From BOG-1155 sp050012495 (GTDB taxonomy: Bacteria; Desulfobacterota; Syntrophorhabdia; Syntrophorhabdales; WCHB1-27), in NCBI GenBank assembly GCA_050012495.1, contig JBEKHB010000015.1, positions 1 to 64,000 of the forward strand: DNA of 64,000 nt, in the 5' to 3' direction. Positions 44,171-53,377 of this stretch are shown here, in pieces. The notes under the pieces were generated by a model. That model saw only the letters and a list, made by a program, of their open reading frames with translations, searched no databases and was not told where the DNA came from. The stretch's first letter is position 1, and every line of letters starts with the position of its first letter. The position numbers were made by a program, and so were the translations under genes.

Positions 44171-45289
44171 ATGAGTGATCACGGCGGAAATATTTATGCA
44201 GCGTCGCGGAGGACCGGCATCCCCCTATCGCAGATCCTCGACTTCAGCGCGTCGATCAATCCCCTCGGCGTACCGAAACGGGCGGCCCTGCTCATGAAGG
44301 AGCATATCAACCTCCTCCGCCACTACCCCGAGCCCTATGCGGAAGGGCTTGCCGCTCATATCGGGCGGCAACTCGGGACCGGCGGCGAGACAATCATCTG
44401 CGGAAACGGCAGCACCGAGCTGATATACCTTATCCCCCGTGCATTGCGGCCGGCAAGGGTCCTTATCCCGTCGCCGACCTTCGGGGAATACGAAAGGGCA
44501 TGCGGAAGCAGCGGCGCACCGGAAGTGGTGGGCTACCGGCTGAGACACGAGGACGCCTTCGACGTGGATCCGGAACTCTTTGTCGAGGCGATGTCGGGAA
44601 GGCCGGGCAGCAGCCCCGCGTCCGGGCCGGGCGCCCCCAAGGGGCATGAGCCGTGCCGCATGGCCTTTCTCTGCAACCCCAACAATCCGACGGGACGGCT
44701 CATCTCCAAAAAAGAGGTGCTCAGCATAGCCGACGCGGCCGGAAGTCTTTCGTGCTACCTCGTTGTCGACGAAGCCTTCATCGATTTCTGCCCTGCCGCC
44801 TCCGTGGTCGCGGAGGTCGCCCGGAACCCCTACCTGATCGTGCTCAGGTCTTTGACGAAATTTTATGCCCTTTCCGGCATCAGGATAGGATACGGCGTGT
44901 TTTATCCCTCGGTCGCGGAAAAGATAAGGGCCTGCAAGGAGCCGTGGACGGTCAATTCCCTTGCCCAGGTCGCAGGGGTCGCGGTCCTTGAAGATACCGC
45001 CTATCAGAAGGCCTCGCGGGAGACGATGGAGCGGGAAAAATCGTTTGTGGAAGCGGGATTCAAAAAAATGGGCATCGCCTTCATCCCGTCGGCGGCCAAC
45101 TATTATCTGCTCAAGGTGGAGCACGGGGCCGCGAAGACGGTGGCCGCCCTCGAGGGGAAGGGCATCCTGGTGAGGAATTGTGCGAGCTTCGCCGGGCTCG
45201 ACCGGACGTACATCCGCGTGGCTGTCAGGTCGCGCGCGGAAAACGAACGGCTCCTGAAGGAGATGGCGGACATATGCGCGGGTTCGTGA
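44171..45289 (+). CDS. cobD: L-threonine-O-3-phosphate decarboxylase
   Basis: This 372-aa PLP enzyme of the histidinol-phosphate aminotransferase fold makes aminopropanol phosphate for cobalamin. Key parts are LDFSASINPLGVP, ICGNGSTELIYLIPR, NPNNPTGRL, VDEAFIDF and the PLP lysine in RSLTKFYALSGIRIGYG. Its place among cbiB and cbiA supports CobD over a histidine-synthesis role. A ribosome site (GGAAGG) precedes ATG 44171. The gene overlaps cbiA by 16 bp. Confidence 0.9.
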   Translation: MSDHGGNIYAASRRTGIPLSQILDFSASINPLGVPKRAALLMKEHINLLRHYPEPYAEGLAAHIGRQLGTGGETIICGNGSTELIYLIPRALRPARVLIPSPTFGEYERACGSSGAPEVVGYRLRHEDAFDVDPELFVEAMSGRPGSSPASGPGAPKGHEPCRMAFLCNPNNPTGRLISKKEVLSIADAAGSLSCYLVVDEAFIDFCPAASVVAEVARNPYLIVLRSLTKFYALSGIRIGYGVFYPSVAEKIRACKEPWTVNSLAQVAGVAVLEDTAYQKASRETMEREKSFVEAGFKKMGIAFIPSAANYYLLKVEHGAAKTVAALEGKGILVRNCASFAGLDRTYIRVAVRSRAENERLLKEMADICAGS

Positions 45290-46647
45290 TAGCGGGCACC
45301 CACTCAGGCTGCGGCAAGACCACCGTGACCCTCGGTCTGCTCTCGGCCCTGCGAAAAAAGGGCTTCGTGGTTCAGCCGTTCAAGGCGGGTCCGGACTTTA
45401 TCGACTCGGGCCTCCACCGTATCGCGGCAGGCTTGACATCGCGCAACCTCGACCTCTGGATGTGCGGGGACGCCTACGTGAGGGAGTGCTTTCACCGGCA
45501 TGGATCAAAGGCGGACATCGCGGTTGTGGAAGGGGTCATGGGACTTTATGACGGTCCACTGAGCACGGCCCGTCTCAGCCGCGTCCTCGGCATCCCGGTG
45601 ATCCTCGTTGTCGACGCCTACGGCATGGCTGAGAGCGCGGGTGCGCTCATCAAGGGGTTCAGGCAATGGGGATCGGAGCTGCCCGGTTGCCCCATAGAGC
45701 TGAAGGGAGTTATTTTCAACCGTGTCGGCTCCAGCCGCCACTACGAGCGGCTGACCCATGGGGTCGAAGAGGTTAATCTCCTTGGTTACGTGCCGAGGGA
45801 CATGGGCTTCGAAATCCCCCACAGGCATCTTGGGCTGATGGTCGCGGAAGAGGAGCCGGTCTCGCCTGCGGCCCTCGACAGGCTCACCGAGGCGGTCATC
45901 GCATGCGTCGATGTCGACGGCCTCGTGGCCCTGTCCACTTCCACCGGCCCGCATTTCCCCTTACCGGCCGGGGGGACGCCGGGAGGGGAGCACGTTCTCG
46001 CGCCGTGCCGGGTGGCCGTCGCGTCGGACAGGGCCTTCTGCTTCACCTATCAGGACAACATCGACCTTATGCGGGAGGCAGGGGCCGAGATACTCTTCTT
46101 CAGCCCCCTCGCGGACGGCAGCCTGCCCACCGGCATCGACGCGGTCTATATCGGCGGCGGGTACCCCGAGCTCTACGCGGGTGCGCTTTCGCAGAACGCT
46201 TCCATGGGGAGGGCGATCCGGGAATGGGCGGCTTCCGGCGGGCCGCTTTACGCCGAGTGCGGGGGATTGATGTACCTTTCCCGGAGCATACGCGCATTCG
46301 ACAACCACGTCTTCGAGATGGCGGGCGTTTTCCCTTTTGAGATAGCCATGGGGAGGGAGAGGGCGCACCTCGGGTACCGGGAGGTGCTGCTGAGAGAAGA
46401 CTGCATGCTCGGCCCGGCCGGGCAGAAGGTGAGGGGCCATGAGTTTCGCTACTCCGATATCATCGAAGGGAGATGCGGCCGGCCGGGTAGAAAGGTCTAC
46501 GCGGTGACGGACGGATCGGGTAAAGAACAAGCAGCCGAAGGGTATTGTTATAAGAATACGCTGGGAAGCTATATTCACGTCCATTTCGGCAGTAACCGCA
46601 CGGTTAGCCGGAGCTTCATCGATTTCATAAGAAAAGGAAGGACCTGA
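45274..46647 (+). CDS. cbiA: Cobyrinate a,c-diamide synthase
   Basis: This 457-aa glutamine-dependent amidase starts at ATG 45274 (MRGFVIAGTHSGCGKTTVT), inside the end of cobD. The ATP-binding domain is followed by VEGVMGLYDG. The C-terminal glutaminase domain has the cysteine in GPLYAECGGLMYLS and a late histidine in GSYIHVHF. The upstream frame (from 45178) is a cobD shadow. It acts after ring contraction in the anaerobic route. Confidence 0.95.
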   Translation: MRGFVIAGTHSGCGKTTVTLGLLSALRKKGFVVQPFKAGPDFIDSGLHRIAAGLTSRNLDLWMCGDAYVRECFHRHGSKADIAVVEGVMGLYDGPLSTARLSRVLGIPVILVVDAYGMAESAGALIKGFRQWGSELPGCPIELKGVIFNRVGSSRHYERLTHGVEEVNLLGYVPRDMGFEIPHRHLGLMVAEEEPVSPAALDRLTEAVIACVDVDGLVALSTSTGPHFPLPAGGTPGGEHVLAPCRVAVASDRAFCFTYQDNIDLMREAGAEILFFSPLADGSLPTGIDAVYIGGGYPELYAGALSQNASMGRAIREWAASGGPLYAECGGLMYLSRSIRAFDNHVFEMAGVFPFEIAMGRERAHLGYREVLLREDCMLGPAGQKVRGHEFRYSDIIEGRCGRPGRKVYAVTDGSGKEQAAEGYCYKNTLGSYIHVHFGSNRTVSRSFIDFIRKGRT

Positions 46648-46654
46648 AGAACCG

Positions 46655-47647
46655 ATGGAAAGGATCATCCTTGTAGGACACGGCAGCCCAAAAAAAGACG
46701 CAAACAACGTGGAGATTATCGGCGGACTCCTCCATCGGATGCTCCATCCGGGCTGTGCCGACCACTGCGTGAAGGTAGCCTACCTCCAGTTCGCCCAGCC
46801 CGATATCGGCGCCGCCATAGATGCCTGCGTCGCCGAAGGTAGCCGGAGGGTCATCGTCCACCCCTTCTTCCTCTATGGGGGCGTGCACGTGACAAGGGAC
46901 ATCCCTGCAAAGATCGCGGAGGGGAAGAAAAAGCACCCCGGTGTCGAGTTCGTCTATACCCAATCTCTCGGCATCCACGAAGGTCTCGCCCGCATCATTG
47001 TGGAAAGGATCAGGTCCGCCGGCGCCTCTGCCCCGGAGGACATAGAAAGACGAAGCTTCGAGATCATCTCACAGGAAGCAGACCTCAGCATGCTGCCGGC
47101 AGAGCGGCAGCCCATCGTCAGGAGGGTCATCCACGCCACGGCCGATTTCGAGTACGCATCGGGCCTCGTTTTTCACCCCGACGCCGTGAGGACGGGCATC
47201 AGTGCGATCAGGGCCGGGAAGGACATCCTCACCGATGTGGAGATGGTCAGAACGGGGATCAATAAGCGGCTCCTTGCCCGATGGGGCGCGTCCGTCTCGT
47301 GCGGCATATCGGCCGGTCCTGCGGAAGGAGATGCGCCGCAAGGGAAAACCAGGGCGGAGATGGGGATAGAGCGGGCCCTCAAAGGCGAGCATACTATCGG
47401 TATCATCGCTATCGGCAACGCGCCCACCGCGCTCCTGAAGGTCATCGAAACCTTCAAGGCGGAGCAACCTGCCTGCCCGCCCCTCGTCGTCGGTGTGCCG
47501 GTCGGATTTGTCAACGCCCTTGAGTCGAAGGTTCTGCTCTCCAGCCAGAAGTTTCCCTTTATCACGAACCTGAGCAGAAAAGGCGGGACGCCTGTTGCCG
47601 TCGCCATCGTCAATGCCTTGCTCACGATGGCAGCGGAGGATGCATGA
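46655..47647 (+). CDS. CbiX-CbiC fusion: sirohydrochlorin cobaltochelatase / precorrin-8X methylmutase
   Basis: Residues 1-125 form a small CbiX-type chelatase with metal-binding histidines in LVGHGSPKKD (H9) and FFLYGGVHVTRDIP (H78). Residues about 130-330 are CbiC, with the catalytic histidine in RRVIHATADFEY (H160), MVRTGINKR, IAIGNAPTALLKV and VGVPVGFVNALESK. The fusion combines the first cobalt insertion step with the late methyl shift. CbiX is ring-inserting for sirohydrochlorin, which identifies the anaerobic (early cobalt) route. The stop overlaps ATG 47644 of the next frame. Confidence 0.92.
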   Translation: MERIILVGHGSPKKDANNVEIIGGLLHRMLHPGCADHCVKVAYLQFAQPDIGAAIDACVAEGSRRVIVHPFFLYGGVHVTRDIPAKIAEGKKKHPGVEFVYTQSLGIHEGLARIIVERIRSAGASAPEDIERRSFEIISQEADLSMLPAERQPIVRRVIHATADFEYASGLVFHPDAVRTGISAIRAGKDILTDVEMVRTGINKRLLARWGASVSCGISAGPAEGDAPQGKTRAEMGIERALKGEHTIGIIAIGNAPTALLKVIETFKAEQPACPPLVVGVPVGFVNALESKVLLSSQKFPFITNLSRKGGTPVAVAIVNALLTMAAEDA

Positions 47648-47650
47648 TAA

Positions 47651-47773
47651 CGAGTTGCATTCGAAGGCACATCGAGGCGGCTTTGATGCGCCGACGCAGG
47701 CGTACGCGTTTGTACGTCAAGGAGAGCTTTGATGCGCCAACAAAGATGGGACGAAGAAGGCGACTTGGTATGA
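47651..47773 (+). repeat. 123-bp palindromic repeat (family B) at the cbiM start
   Basis: This second copy of the repeat is aligned with 43617-43739. Its right end supplies GAAGG and the ATG at 47770 that I choose as the cbiM start. The two internal segments CTTTGATGCGCC (47681-47692 and 47727-47738) are identical to each other in this copy. Confidence 0.85.
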
Positions 47774-48537
47774 AGGCCCAACCCAGCCGCACGACATACC
47801 TGCGAGGTCTCGGAAGCGGCTGCGCCCTCCTCATGGCTTGCGCTCAACCCGCCCGGGCCATGCATATCTCGGAAGGGATACTCCCTTTTCCATGGGCCCT
47901 TTTCTGGTTTTGCGTCGCGGCCCCCTTTCTCGCGGTGGGACTTCGCCGTCTCGCGGCTGCCTCAAAAGACGACCTCTCCTTCAAGCCCCTTGTCGGCTTT
48001 ATGGCGGCGGTGGTTTTCATCATTTCCTGCATCCCCTTGCCGGTCCCGACCGTCGGGACCTGTAGCCACCCTTGCGGCACGGCCATCTCCGCCATACTCC
48101 TCGGCCCCGCGATAAGTGTTCTGGTCGCTGCGGTCGCTTTGCTGATACAGGCGCTCTTTCTTGCCCACGGGGGCCTGAGCACGCTGGGCGCAAACATCGT
48201 GTCAATGGGCATCGTCGGGTCGTTCTCGGGGTTCCTCATGTTCAGGCTCATGCGGGCCTGCGGGGCGGGCCTGCCGGTTGCCTGCTTCGCAGCGGGTGTC
48301 GCGGCAGACTGGCTCACCTACCTTGCGACGTCGTTCATCCTGGCGTCCGCCTTGAAGGGGAGCGAGCCCCTGATGCCGCTCCTTATAAAAATATCAATGG
48401 CCTTCGTCCCCACCCAACTGCCTATCGGCTTTCTCGAAGGGGCGATGACCGCCGGCATGGTAATGCTCCTTCAGAAAAAGCGGCCCGATCTCCTCGTGAA
48501 GATGAAGGTGCTTAAAACCGGGGAGGTTGCGCCTTGA
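47770..48537 (+). CDS. cbiM: Cobalt ECF transporter substrate-binding membrane component
   Basis: This 255-aa protein has a signal-like N-terminus (ALLMACAQPARA) followed by MHISEGILPFPWALFW. In CbiM and NikM the mature N-terminal Met-His ligates the metal, and cleavage after ARA would expose it. Further motifs are PVPTVGTCSHPCG and LFLAHGGLSTLGANIVSMG. About seven membrane helices are visible. The frame is open back to ATG 47644 (overlapping the previous stop), but 47651-47773 is repeat DNA, so I take ATG 47770. Cobalt uptake is thus part of the riboswitch operon. Confidence 0.88.
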   Translation: MKAQPSRTTYLRGLGSGCALLMACAQPARAMHISEGILPFPWALFWFCVAAPFLAVGLRRLAAASKDDLSFKPLVGFMAAVVFIISCIPLPVPTVGTCSHPCGTAISAILLGPAISVLVAAVALLIQALFLAHGGLSTLGANIVSMGIVGSFSGFLMFRLMRACGAGLPVACFAAGVAADWLTYLATSFILASALKGSEPLMPLLIKISMAFVPTQLPIGFLEGAMTAGMVMLLQKKRPDLLVKMKVLKTGEVAP

Positions 48538-48842
48538 GCGGCAGGGGCACAAACGCAGGCCTGACAATAGCGGCGATCTGCCTGTGCATCATTGCGTCGG
48601 TGCTTATTCTGCCCGCTCTCTACGCTGCCGCGGCCGAAAGCCATGGGGAGGGTAAATGGCAGGGAGTCGATGAAGCGGTTGTGGAAAAGATCGCTAGAGT
48701 TCACCACAGGGAGGCACGGCCTCCCCTCATCGATACGGGCCAGGGAGACCTCCTTCTTTTTGTCTTTCTTGCGGCGGGCGCTTGCGGCGGCTTTGTCGCC
48801 GGGTACTACTGGAGGAAACTGACGGAACAACGGGGGCACTAG
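48534..48842 (+). CDS. CbiN-like small membrane component of cobalt transporter
   Basis: This 102-aa protein starts at TTG 48534, overlapping the cbiM stop as TTGA. It has two membrane helices (LTIAAICLCIIASVLILPALYAA and LLLFVFLAAGACGGFVAGYYW) and a periplasmic loop with VDEAVVEKIARVHHREARPPLIDTGQGD. The topology and position between cbiM and cbiQ match CbiN, but the sequence is not the classical CbiN. I recall this form from deltaproteobacterial cobalt operons. It contains a His pair that might touch the metal. Confidence 0.65.
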   Translation: MSGRGTNAGLTIAAICLCIIASVLILPALYAAAAESHGEGKWQGVDEAVVEKIARVHHREARPPLIDTGQGDLLLFVFLAAGACGGFVAGYYWRKLTEQRGH

Positions 48843-48845
48843 CAC

Positions 48846-49598
48846 ATGCATACGTTTTTTTGGGAAGAAAAAAGGAGCCACCCCCTCACGGCAATCGACG
48901 CAAGGATCAAGCTCCTCTGCGCCGCGGCCGTTCTTTCCATGGTGCTGACGTGCCGGGGCTTCCCCTTTCCTCTGCTCGTCGCCCTGCTCTGCCTTGCGGC
49001 CTGCGCGTCTCTGCGTATACCGCTCAAGAGGCTCCTCGTGCGGTTTTCTGAACCCGCGTTCATTGTCGTTGTCCTGATAGCGCTGAAGGTCCTCTTCTCG
49101 GGAAAAGAGGTCATCGGGACATGGCACGTCCTGGGGATGGGAATCACGGCCCACAGAGACGGGCTCATCGACGGTCTTTTCCTGGGCGCGCGGATAATCA
49201 GCGCGGTCTCCGTGATCGCCGTGCTCGGCTTTGCAACCCCCTTCACCGAGTTCCTCGACGCCCTTGCCTGGCTTCGGGTCCCGAAGGGTTTCATAGAGAT
49301 ATCGACCTTTGCGTACCGTTGCATCTTTCTGCTCCTCGATGACGCGACCGTCATTTATTGCGCGCAAAAGAACCGCCTGGGCTATTCGAGCGTCAGGCGG
49401 GGAGTGACCTCGTTCGGCGTGCTCGCAGGCGCCCTTGCGCTGAAGGCTTTTGAGAACAGCCGCACGTGCGCCGTAGCCATGATCCAGCGGGGCTATGACG
49501 GGTCTCTGCCTTCCACCGGCCGGAGGCGCTTGAAAGGCGGTCATCTGGCGCTGTCGGCGCTCTTCCTGTTCCTCATGGGGGTGCTATGGAGGATGTAG
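48846..49598 (+). CDS. cbiQ: Cobalt ECF transporter transmembrane (T) component
   Basis: This 250-aa membrane protein begins MHTFFWEEKRSHPLTAIDARIKLL, as in CbiQ. About five hydrophobic helices follow, and the cytoplasmic coupling signature includes the Ala-Arg-Gly-type turn (NSRTCAVAMIQRGYDG). It couples the ATPase to CbiM. It overlaps cbiO by 13 bases. Confidence 0.92.
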   Translation: MHTFFWEEKRSHPLTAIDARIKLLCAAAVLSMVLTCRGFPFPLLVALLCLAACASLRIPLKRLLVRFSEPAFIVVVLIALKVLFSGKEVIGTWHVLGMGITAHRDGLIDGLFLGARIISAVSVIAVLGFATPFTEFLDALAWLRVPKGFIEISTFAYRCIFLLLDDATVIYCAQKNRLGYSSVRRGVTSFGVLAGALALKAFENSRTCAVAMIQRGYDGSLPSTGRRRLKGGHLALSALFLFLMGVLWRM

Positions 49599-50437
49599 CC
49601 AGACTCCGCGTCGCCATCGATTCTTTTGTCTACCCGGACGGCACGGCCGCCATGCACGATATCAGGCTCGACGTGAAAAGCGGGGACTTTGTGGGCCTCC
49701 TTGGCTCCAACGGCTCGGGGAAAACAACGCTTCTCAAACTCATCGACGGGCTGCTGAAGCCGTCCCAAGGCAGGGTCATGCTCGATGGAACCGATATCAG
49801 GAAGCTGTCGCCCCGGGAGATCTACCGCAAGGTCGGCCTCGTCTTCCAAAACCCCGACGACCAGCTCTTCGCGCCCACCGTCTCGGAGGATGTCGCCTTC
49901 GGTCCTCTCAACATGGGGTTCTCTAAGGAAGAGGTCACGGCCAGGGTAAGGAAGGCCCTCGCCGACGTCGAGATGGAGAAGTATCTGGATAAGTCCATCC
50001 ACACGCTCAGCTTCGGGCAGAAGAAGCGCGTCTGCATTGCCGGGCTTCTCGCCATGGGCCATGAGATCCTGCTGCTCGACGAGCCTACCGCCGGGCTCGA
50101 CCCCATGGGGGAGTATAAGATGATGGGCCTCCTCGTGAAGCTGAACAGGGAGGGGCGGGTCACCATCGTCATGGCGACGCACAGCGTTGACCTGGTGCCC
50201 TTGTTCCTCGATAACCTCCATATCCTGAGCAAGGGTCGGGTAGTCAGGAGCGGTCCGCCTGAGGAGGTTTTTACAGCCCCCCAGGATATGGAGCATGTGC
50301 GGCTGCGACTGCCGCAGATCGCCGAGCTGATCTACAGGCTCAAGCACGAGGACCGTCTCCCTTTTGAAAAGGTCCCGCTGACCATAGGAGAAGCGAGAAG
50401 AGAGATCTTACGCCTTCTGGAGGGGTCCCATGCGTAA
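49586..50437 (+). CDS. cbiO: Cobalt ECF transporter ATPase
   Basis: This 283-aa ABC ATPase has Walker A LLGSNGSGKTTLLKL, Q-loop VFQNPDDQLFAPTV, signature LSFGQKKRVCIAG, Walker B EILLLDEPTAGLDP and the switch histidine in MATHSVDLV. The QNPDDQLF segment is typical of CbiO/EcfA. It energises the CbiM-CbiQ complex. It overlaps btuR by eight bases. Confidence 0.95.
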   Translation: MEDVARLRVAIDSFVYPDGTAAMHDIRLDVKSGDFVGLLGSNGSGKTTLLKLIDGLLKPSQGRVMLDGTDIRKLSPREIYRKVGLVFQNPDDQLFAPTVSEDVAFGPLNMGFSKEEVTARVRKALADVEMEKYLDKSIHTLSFGQKKRVCIAGLLAMGHEILLLDEPTAGLDPMGEYKMMGLLVKLNREGRVTIVMATHSVDLVPLFLDNLHILSKGRVVRSGPPEEVFTAPQDMEHVRLRLPQIAELIYRLKHEDRLPFEKVPLTIGEARREILRLLEGSHA

Positions 50438-50945
50438 AGGTTATGTGCAGGTGTACACGGGCAACGGCAAAGGGAAGACAACGGCTGCCCTCGGGCTTGC
50501 CCTCAGGGCGGCGGGGGCCGGGCTGAAAGTGTTCATCGCCCAGTTCATCAAGGGGCAGCGGTGCAGCGAGCACCTGATGCTCGAACGATTCGGGGAGATG
50601 ATCACGTGTCGGCAGTACGGGCGGGGTCTGATCAGGCATACTCCCACTGGGAAGGACATCGCCGGGGCCCGGGAGGGTATGCGGGAAGTCGGCGATGCGG
50701 TCCGCTCCGGCTCCTATGATGTCGTTATTCTCGACGAGGTAAACGTGGCGGTCAGTCTGGGGCTCATCAGCGTGGAAGAGGTCCTTGGGTTGATAAGGGG
50801 GAAGCCCGCAGCCGTCGAGCTGGTGCTCACCGGGAGGAACGCCCACGACGCGGTGATGGAGGAGGCCGACCTCGTGACTGAAATGCGCGAGATCAAGCAC
50901 TATTATGAAAAAGGGGTACACGCCCGCCGTGGGATCGAAAAGTAG
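50430..50945 (+). CDS. btuR: Corrinoid adenosyltransferase (CobA/BtuR type)
   Basis: This 171-aa enzyme adds the adenosyl group to cob(I)alamin or cobyrinate diamide. It has the P-loop VYTGNGKGKTTAALGLALRA, FIAQFIKGQ and VVILDEVNVAVSLGLI with ELVLTGRNA. The overlap with cbiD is 41 bp if cbiD starts at 50905. Confidence 0.94.
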   Translation: MRKGYVQVYTGNGKGKTTAALGLALRAAGAGLKVFIAQFIKGQRCSEHLMLERFGEMITCRQYGRGLIRHTPTGKDIAGAREGMREVGDAVRSGSYDVVILDEVNVAVSLGLISVEEVLGLIRGKPAAVELVLTGRNAHDAVMEEADLVTEMREIKHYYEKGVHARRGIEK

Positions 50946-52110
50946 ACATCTGCGGTCCGGCTATACAAGCGGCGCCTGCGCCGCGGCAGCCGCCAAGGGG
51001 GCAACCCTGCTCTTGCTTTCCGGGGCAGCCCGCACCTCCGCGGCCACGGCGGCGCGAGGACCGGCAAGAGAGGACAGGGGCGGGGCGGTGGAGGTCCCGT
51101 TTCCCGACGGCTCAAGGCATGCGTTCACGATCGAAAGGGCATGGCATGAGGAAGCAGGAGGCGCGGCATGTGCGTCGGTCATCAAGGATGCGGGAGACGA
51201 CCCCGACGTGACGCACGGGGTCGAGATCATCGCAAGGGTTATTTTCAGGGATACGGCGAGGGGGGGTGCTGCCCCCGGGGAAGAAGAGCTGTCCCGCGTC
51301 GTGATTAAGGGCGGTGAGGGCGTCGGTGTCGTTACCCGCCCCGGGCTGCCCCTGGCTATCGGCGAGGCGGCAATAAATCCGGGCCCAAGGGCGATGGTGC
51401 GTGAGGCGGTAATGGAAGCGCTCACCAGCGTACCGGTCCCTTTCCATAACCCGCCTGCGGGGATCGAGGTGACAATCTCAGTCCCCCGGGGCACATCACT
51501 TGCCGGAAAGACCTTGAACTCGCGCCTCGGCATTGTGGGGGGCATCTCGATCCTTGGCACGTCCGGTATAGTGAGACCGCTTTCGAGCGAGGCATGGACG
51601 GCGACGATCGCTGCATCGATGAGCGTGGCTCGCGCCATGGGGAGGAAAGAGATCGTGCTCTCGGCGGGCAGGAGCTCCGAGCGGGCCCACATGGCGCGAT
51701 ACGCCTTTCCCGAAGAGGCGTACGTCATGATGGGTGATTACGTGGAATACGCGCTTCTTGAGACAAAGAAGCACGGGTTCGACAGGGTTCACCTCTGCGC
51801 GCAGTGGGCAAAGATGCTGAAAATTGCCATGGCGACACCCCAGACCCATGTGAGGCACGGGGTGATCGATGTGGCAAGGGCGGCGGCGTTCCTCGGGGAC
51901 CTGGGTTTTCCTGAACTCAAAGGCAGGGAGTTCACTACAGCGCGGGAGATGTTCGAGCTGATCGCGGCGGCATCGGGCAGCGCCCGGCGGCCGGTCTTTT
52001 CCCATGTCTGCGCTGCGGCAAAGGACTTCGCCGAATCGATTACCCGGGGGGTCCCGGTCTCTGTCTATCTCGTTTCCTACGAAAAAGAGGTCATGGCGCA
52101 GCATGGCTAA
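50905..52110 (+). CDS. cbiD: Cobalt-precorrin-5B C1-methyltransferase
   Basis: This 401-aa protein has the CbiD hallmark LRSGYTSGACAAAAAKGA near the N-terminus and KGGEGVGVVTRPGLPLAIGEAAINPGPR. SVPRGTSLAGKTLNSRLGIVGGISILGTSGIV is also present. CbiD marks the anaerobic route. ATG 50905 lies inside btuR; no better start exists before the conserved region. Confidence 0.94.
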   Translation: MKKGYTPAVGSKSRHLRSGYTSGACAAAAAKGATLLLLSGAARTSAATAARGPAREDRGGAVEVPFPDGSRHAFTIERAWHEEAGGAACASVIKDAGDDPDVTHGVEIIARVIFRDTARGGAAPGEEELSRVVIKGGEGVGVVTRPGLPLAIGEAAINPGPRAMVREAVMEALTSVPVPFHNPPAGIEVTISVPRGTSLAGKTLNSRLGIVGGISILGTSGIVRPLSSEAWTATIAASMSVARAMGRKEIVLSAGRSSERAHMARYAFPEEAYVMMGDYVEYALLETKKHGFDRVHLCAQWAKMLKIAMATPQTHVRHGVIDVARAAAFLGDLGFPELKGREFTTAREMFELIAAASGSARRPVFSHVCAAAKDFAESITRGVPVSVYLVSYEKEVMAQHG

Positions 52111-53377
52111 GCTGACAATTATAGGCATCGGGGCTAGACCGCTCGACACAAGGGCCCGGCAGGCCGCCGTGTCGGCCCAGGTTATAGTCGGCCCCCGGCG
52201 CCTCTGCGCGCTCTTTGCCGGCTACGCCGAGTGGCCGGAGGCGCAAGGGCGAATGAGACAGATCGCTACGCCCGACGAGACTATCGATTTCATTCGCGAA
52301 AGCTTCGCCAGGGGAAAAGAGCGAATCGTCCTCCTCGCGTCGGGAGACCCGCTTTTCTTCGGCATAGGCAGGCGGGCGGTGCTGGAGTTCGGCGGGGATA
52401 GCGTTGAGATCATCCCCGACGTCTCCAGCGTCCAGCTTGCGTTCTCCCGCATCAAAGAGCCGTGGGACGACGCCCTGCTGATCAGCCTGCACGGGAGCTC
52501 GGATGCGGGCAGACGGCGGAAATTACGGTATGAGCTACCGGACCTGCCCGGACTTCTGGCAGCCCATCACACCATAGCCGTGCTCACGGACAGGGCGCAT
52601 AACCCGGCCGCCATTGCCGCGGCCGTGAGAGACGGCTGCGCGTCCCGGCCCTCTCTTCTCCTCTCCGTCTGCGAAAGACTGGGCTATGACGATGAGGGGA
52701 TTACCGAAGGGAGTCCGGATGAAATTGCCGCCATGTCCTTCAGTGATCCGAATGTGGTGATCATCAGGGACACGGCGGACCCACCCCGGGTCGACGTGGA
52801 AGCGACGCATCCGAGGTTCGGGCTCCGGGAAGAGGAGATGGCCCACTCAGGCGGGCTCATTACCAAGGATGAGGTGAGGGCCGTCACGCTCCATAGCCTC
52901 AGGCTGCCCGAGAAAGGCGTGTTGTGGGATATAGGGGCCGGCTCGGGCGCAGTGTCGATAGAGGCGGCACGCCTCTGTCCGGGGCTTCAGGTCTTTGCCG
53001 TCGAAAGGGATGAGGGACAGCGCGGACTCATCAGCCGGAACCGCGCGCTTTTCGGCCTCCTGACACTTACCGTAGTGGGCGGTGAGGCGCCACGGGCGCT
53101 CGCGTCCCTCCCCTGCCCCGATCGGGTTTTTATCGGTGGGGGCGGCGGCAAACTCCGCGAGATCATCGACACCGTGCAGCGCAGGATGGAAGGCGGGATC
53201 GTCGTCATCAATGCGGCAACGCTGGAGACATTGCATGATGCCTGCAGGGAGCTTGAAAAGGCAGGTTACGCATTGAGGATATCGGAAGTCTCCGTGGCGC
53301 GGGCAAAACCGGTGGGCGAAAAGCGGCATCTGGCCGCCCAGAACCCGGTATTTGTGATAACGGGAGAGAAAAGATAG
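52103..53377 (+). CDS. cbiET: CbiE-CbiT fusion: precorrin-7/6 C5,15-methyltransferase (decarboxylating)
   Basis: Residues 1 to about 205 are CbiE (LTIIGIGARPLD, LLASGDPLFFGIG). Residues about 215-424 are CbiT, with the SAM motif GVLWDIGAGSGAVSIEAARL and AVERDEGQ. ATG 52103 overlaps the cbiD stop by eight bases; the earlier frame is a cbiD shadow. The fused form equals CobL of aerobic pathways but is also frequent in anaerobes. Confidence 0.92.
   Translation: MAKLTIIGIGARPLDTRARQAAVSAQVIVGPRRLCALFAGYAEWPEAQGRMRQIATPDETIDFIRESFARGKERIVLLASGDPLFFGIGRRAVLEFGGDSVEIIPDVSSVQLAFSRIKEPWDDALLISLHGSSDAGRRRKLRYELPDLPGLLAAHHTIAVLTDRAHNPAAIAAAVRDGCASRPSLLLSVCERLGYDDEGITEGSPDEIAAMSFSDPNVVIIRDTADPPRVDVEATHPRFGLREEEMAHSGGLITKDEVRAVTLHSLRLPEKGVLWDIGAGSGAVSIEAARLCPGLQVFAVERDEGQRGLISRNRALFGLLTLTVVGGEAPRALASLPCPDRVFIGGGGGKLREIIDTVQRRMEGGIVVINAATLETLHDACRELEKAGYALRISEVSVARAKPVGEKRHLAAQNPVFVITGEKR

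Noticed and set aside
45178..45273. Upstream extension of cbiA
   Set aside because: These codons overlap cobD in another frame and precede the conserved MRGFVIAGTHSGCGKT start.
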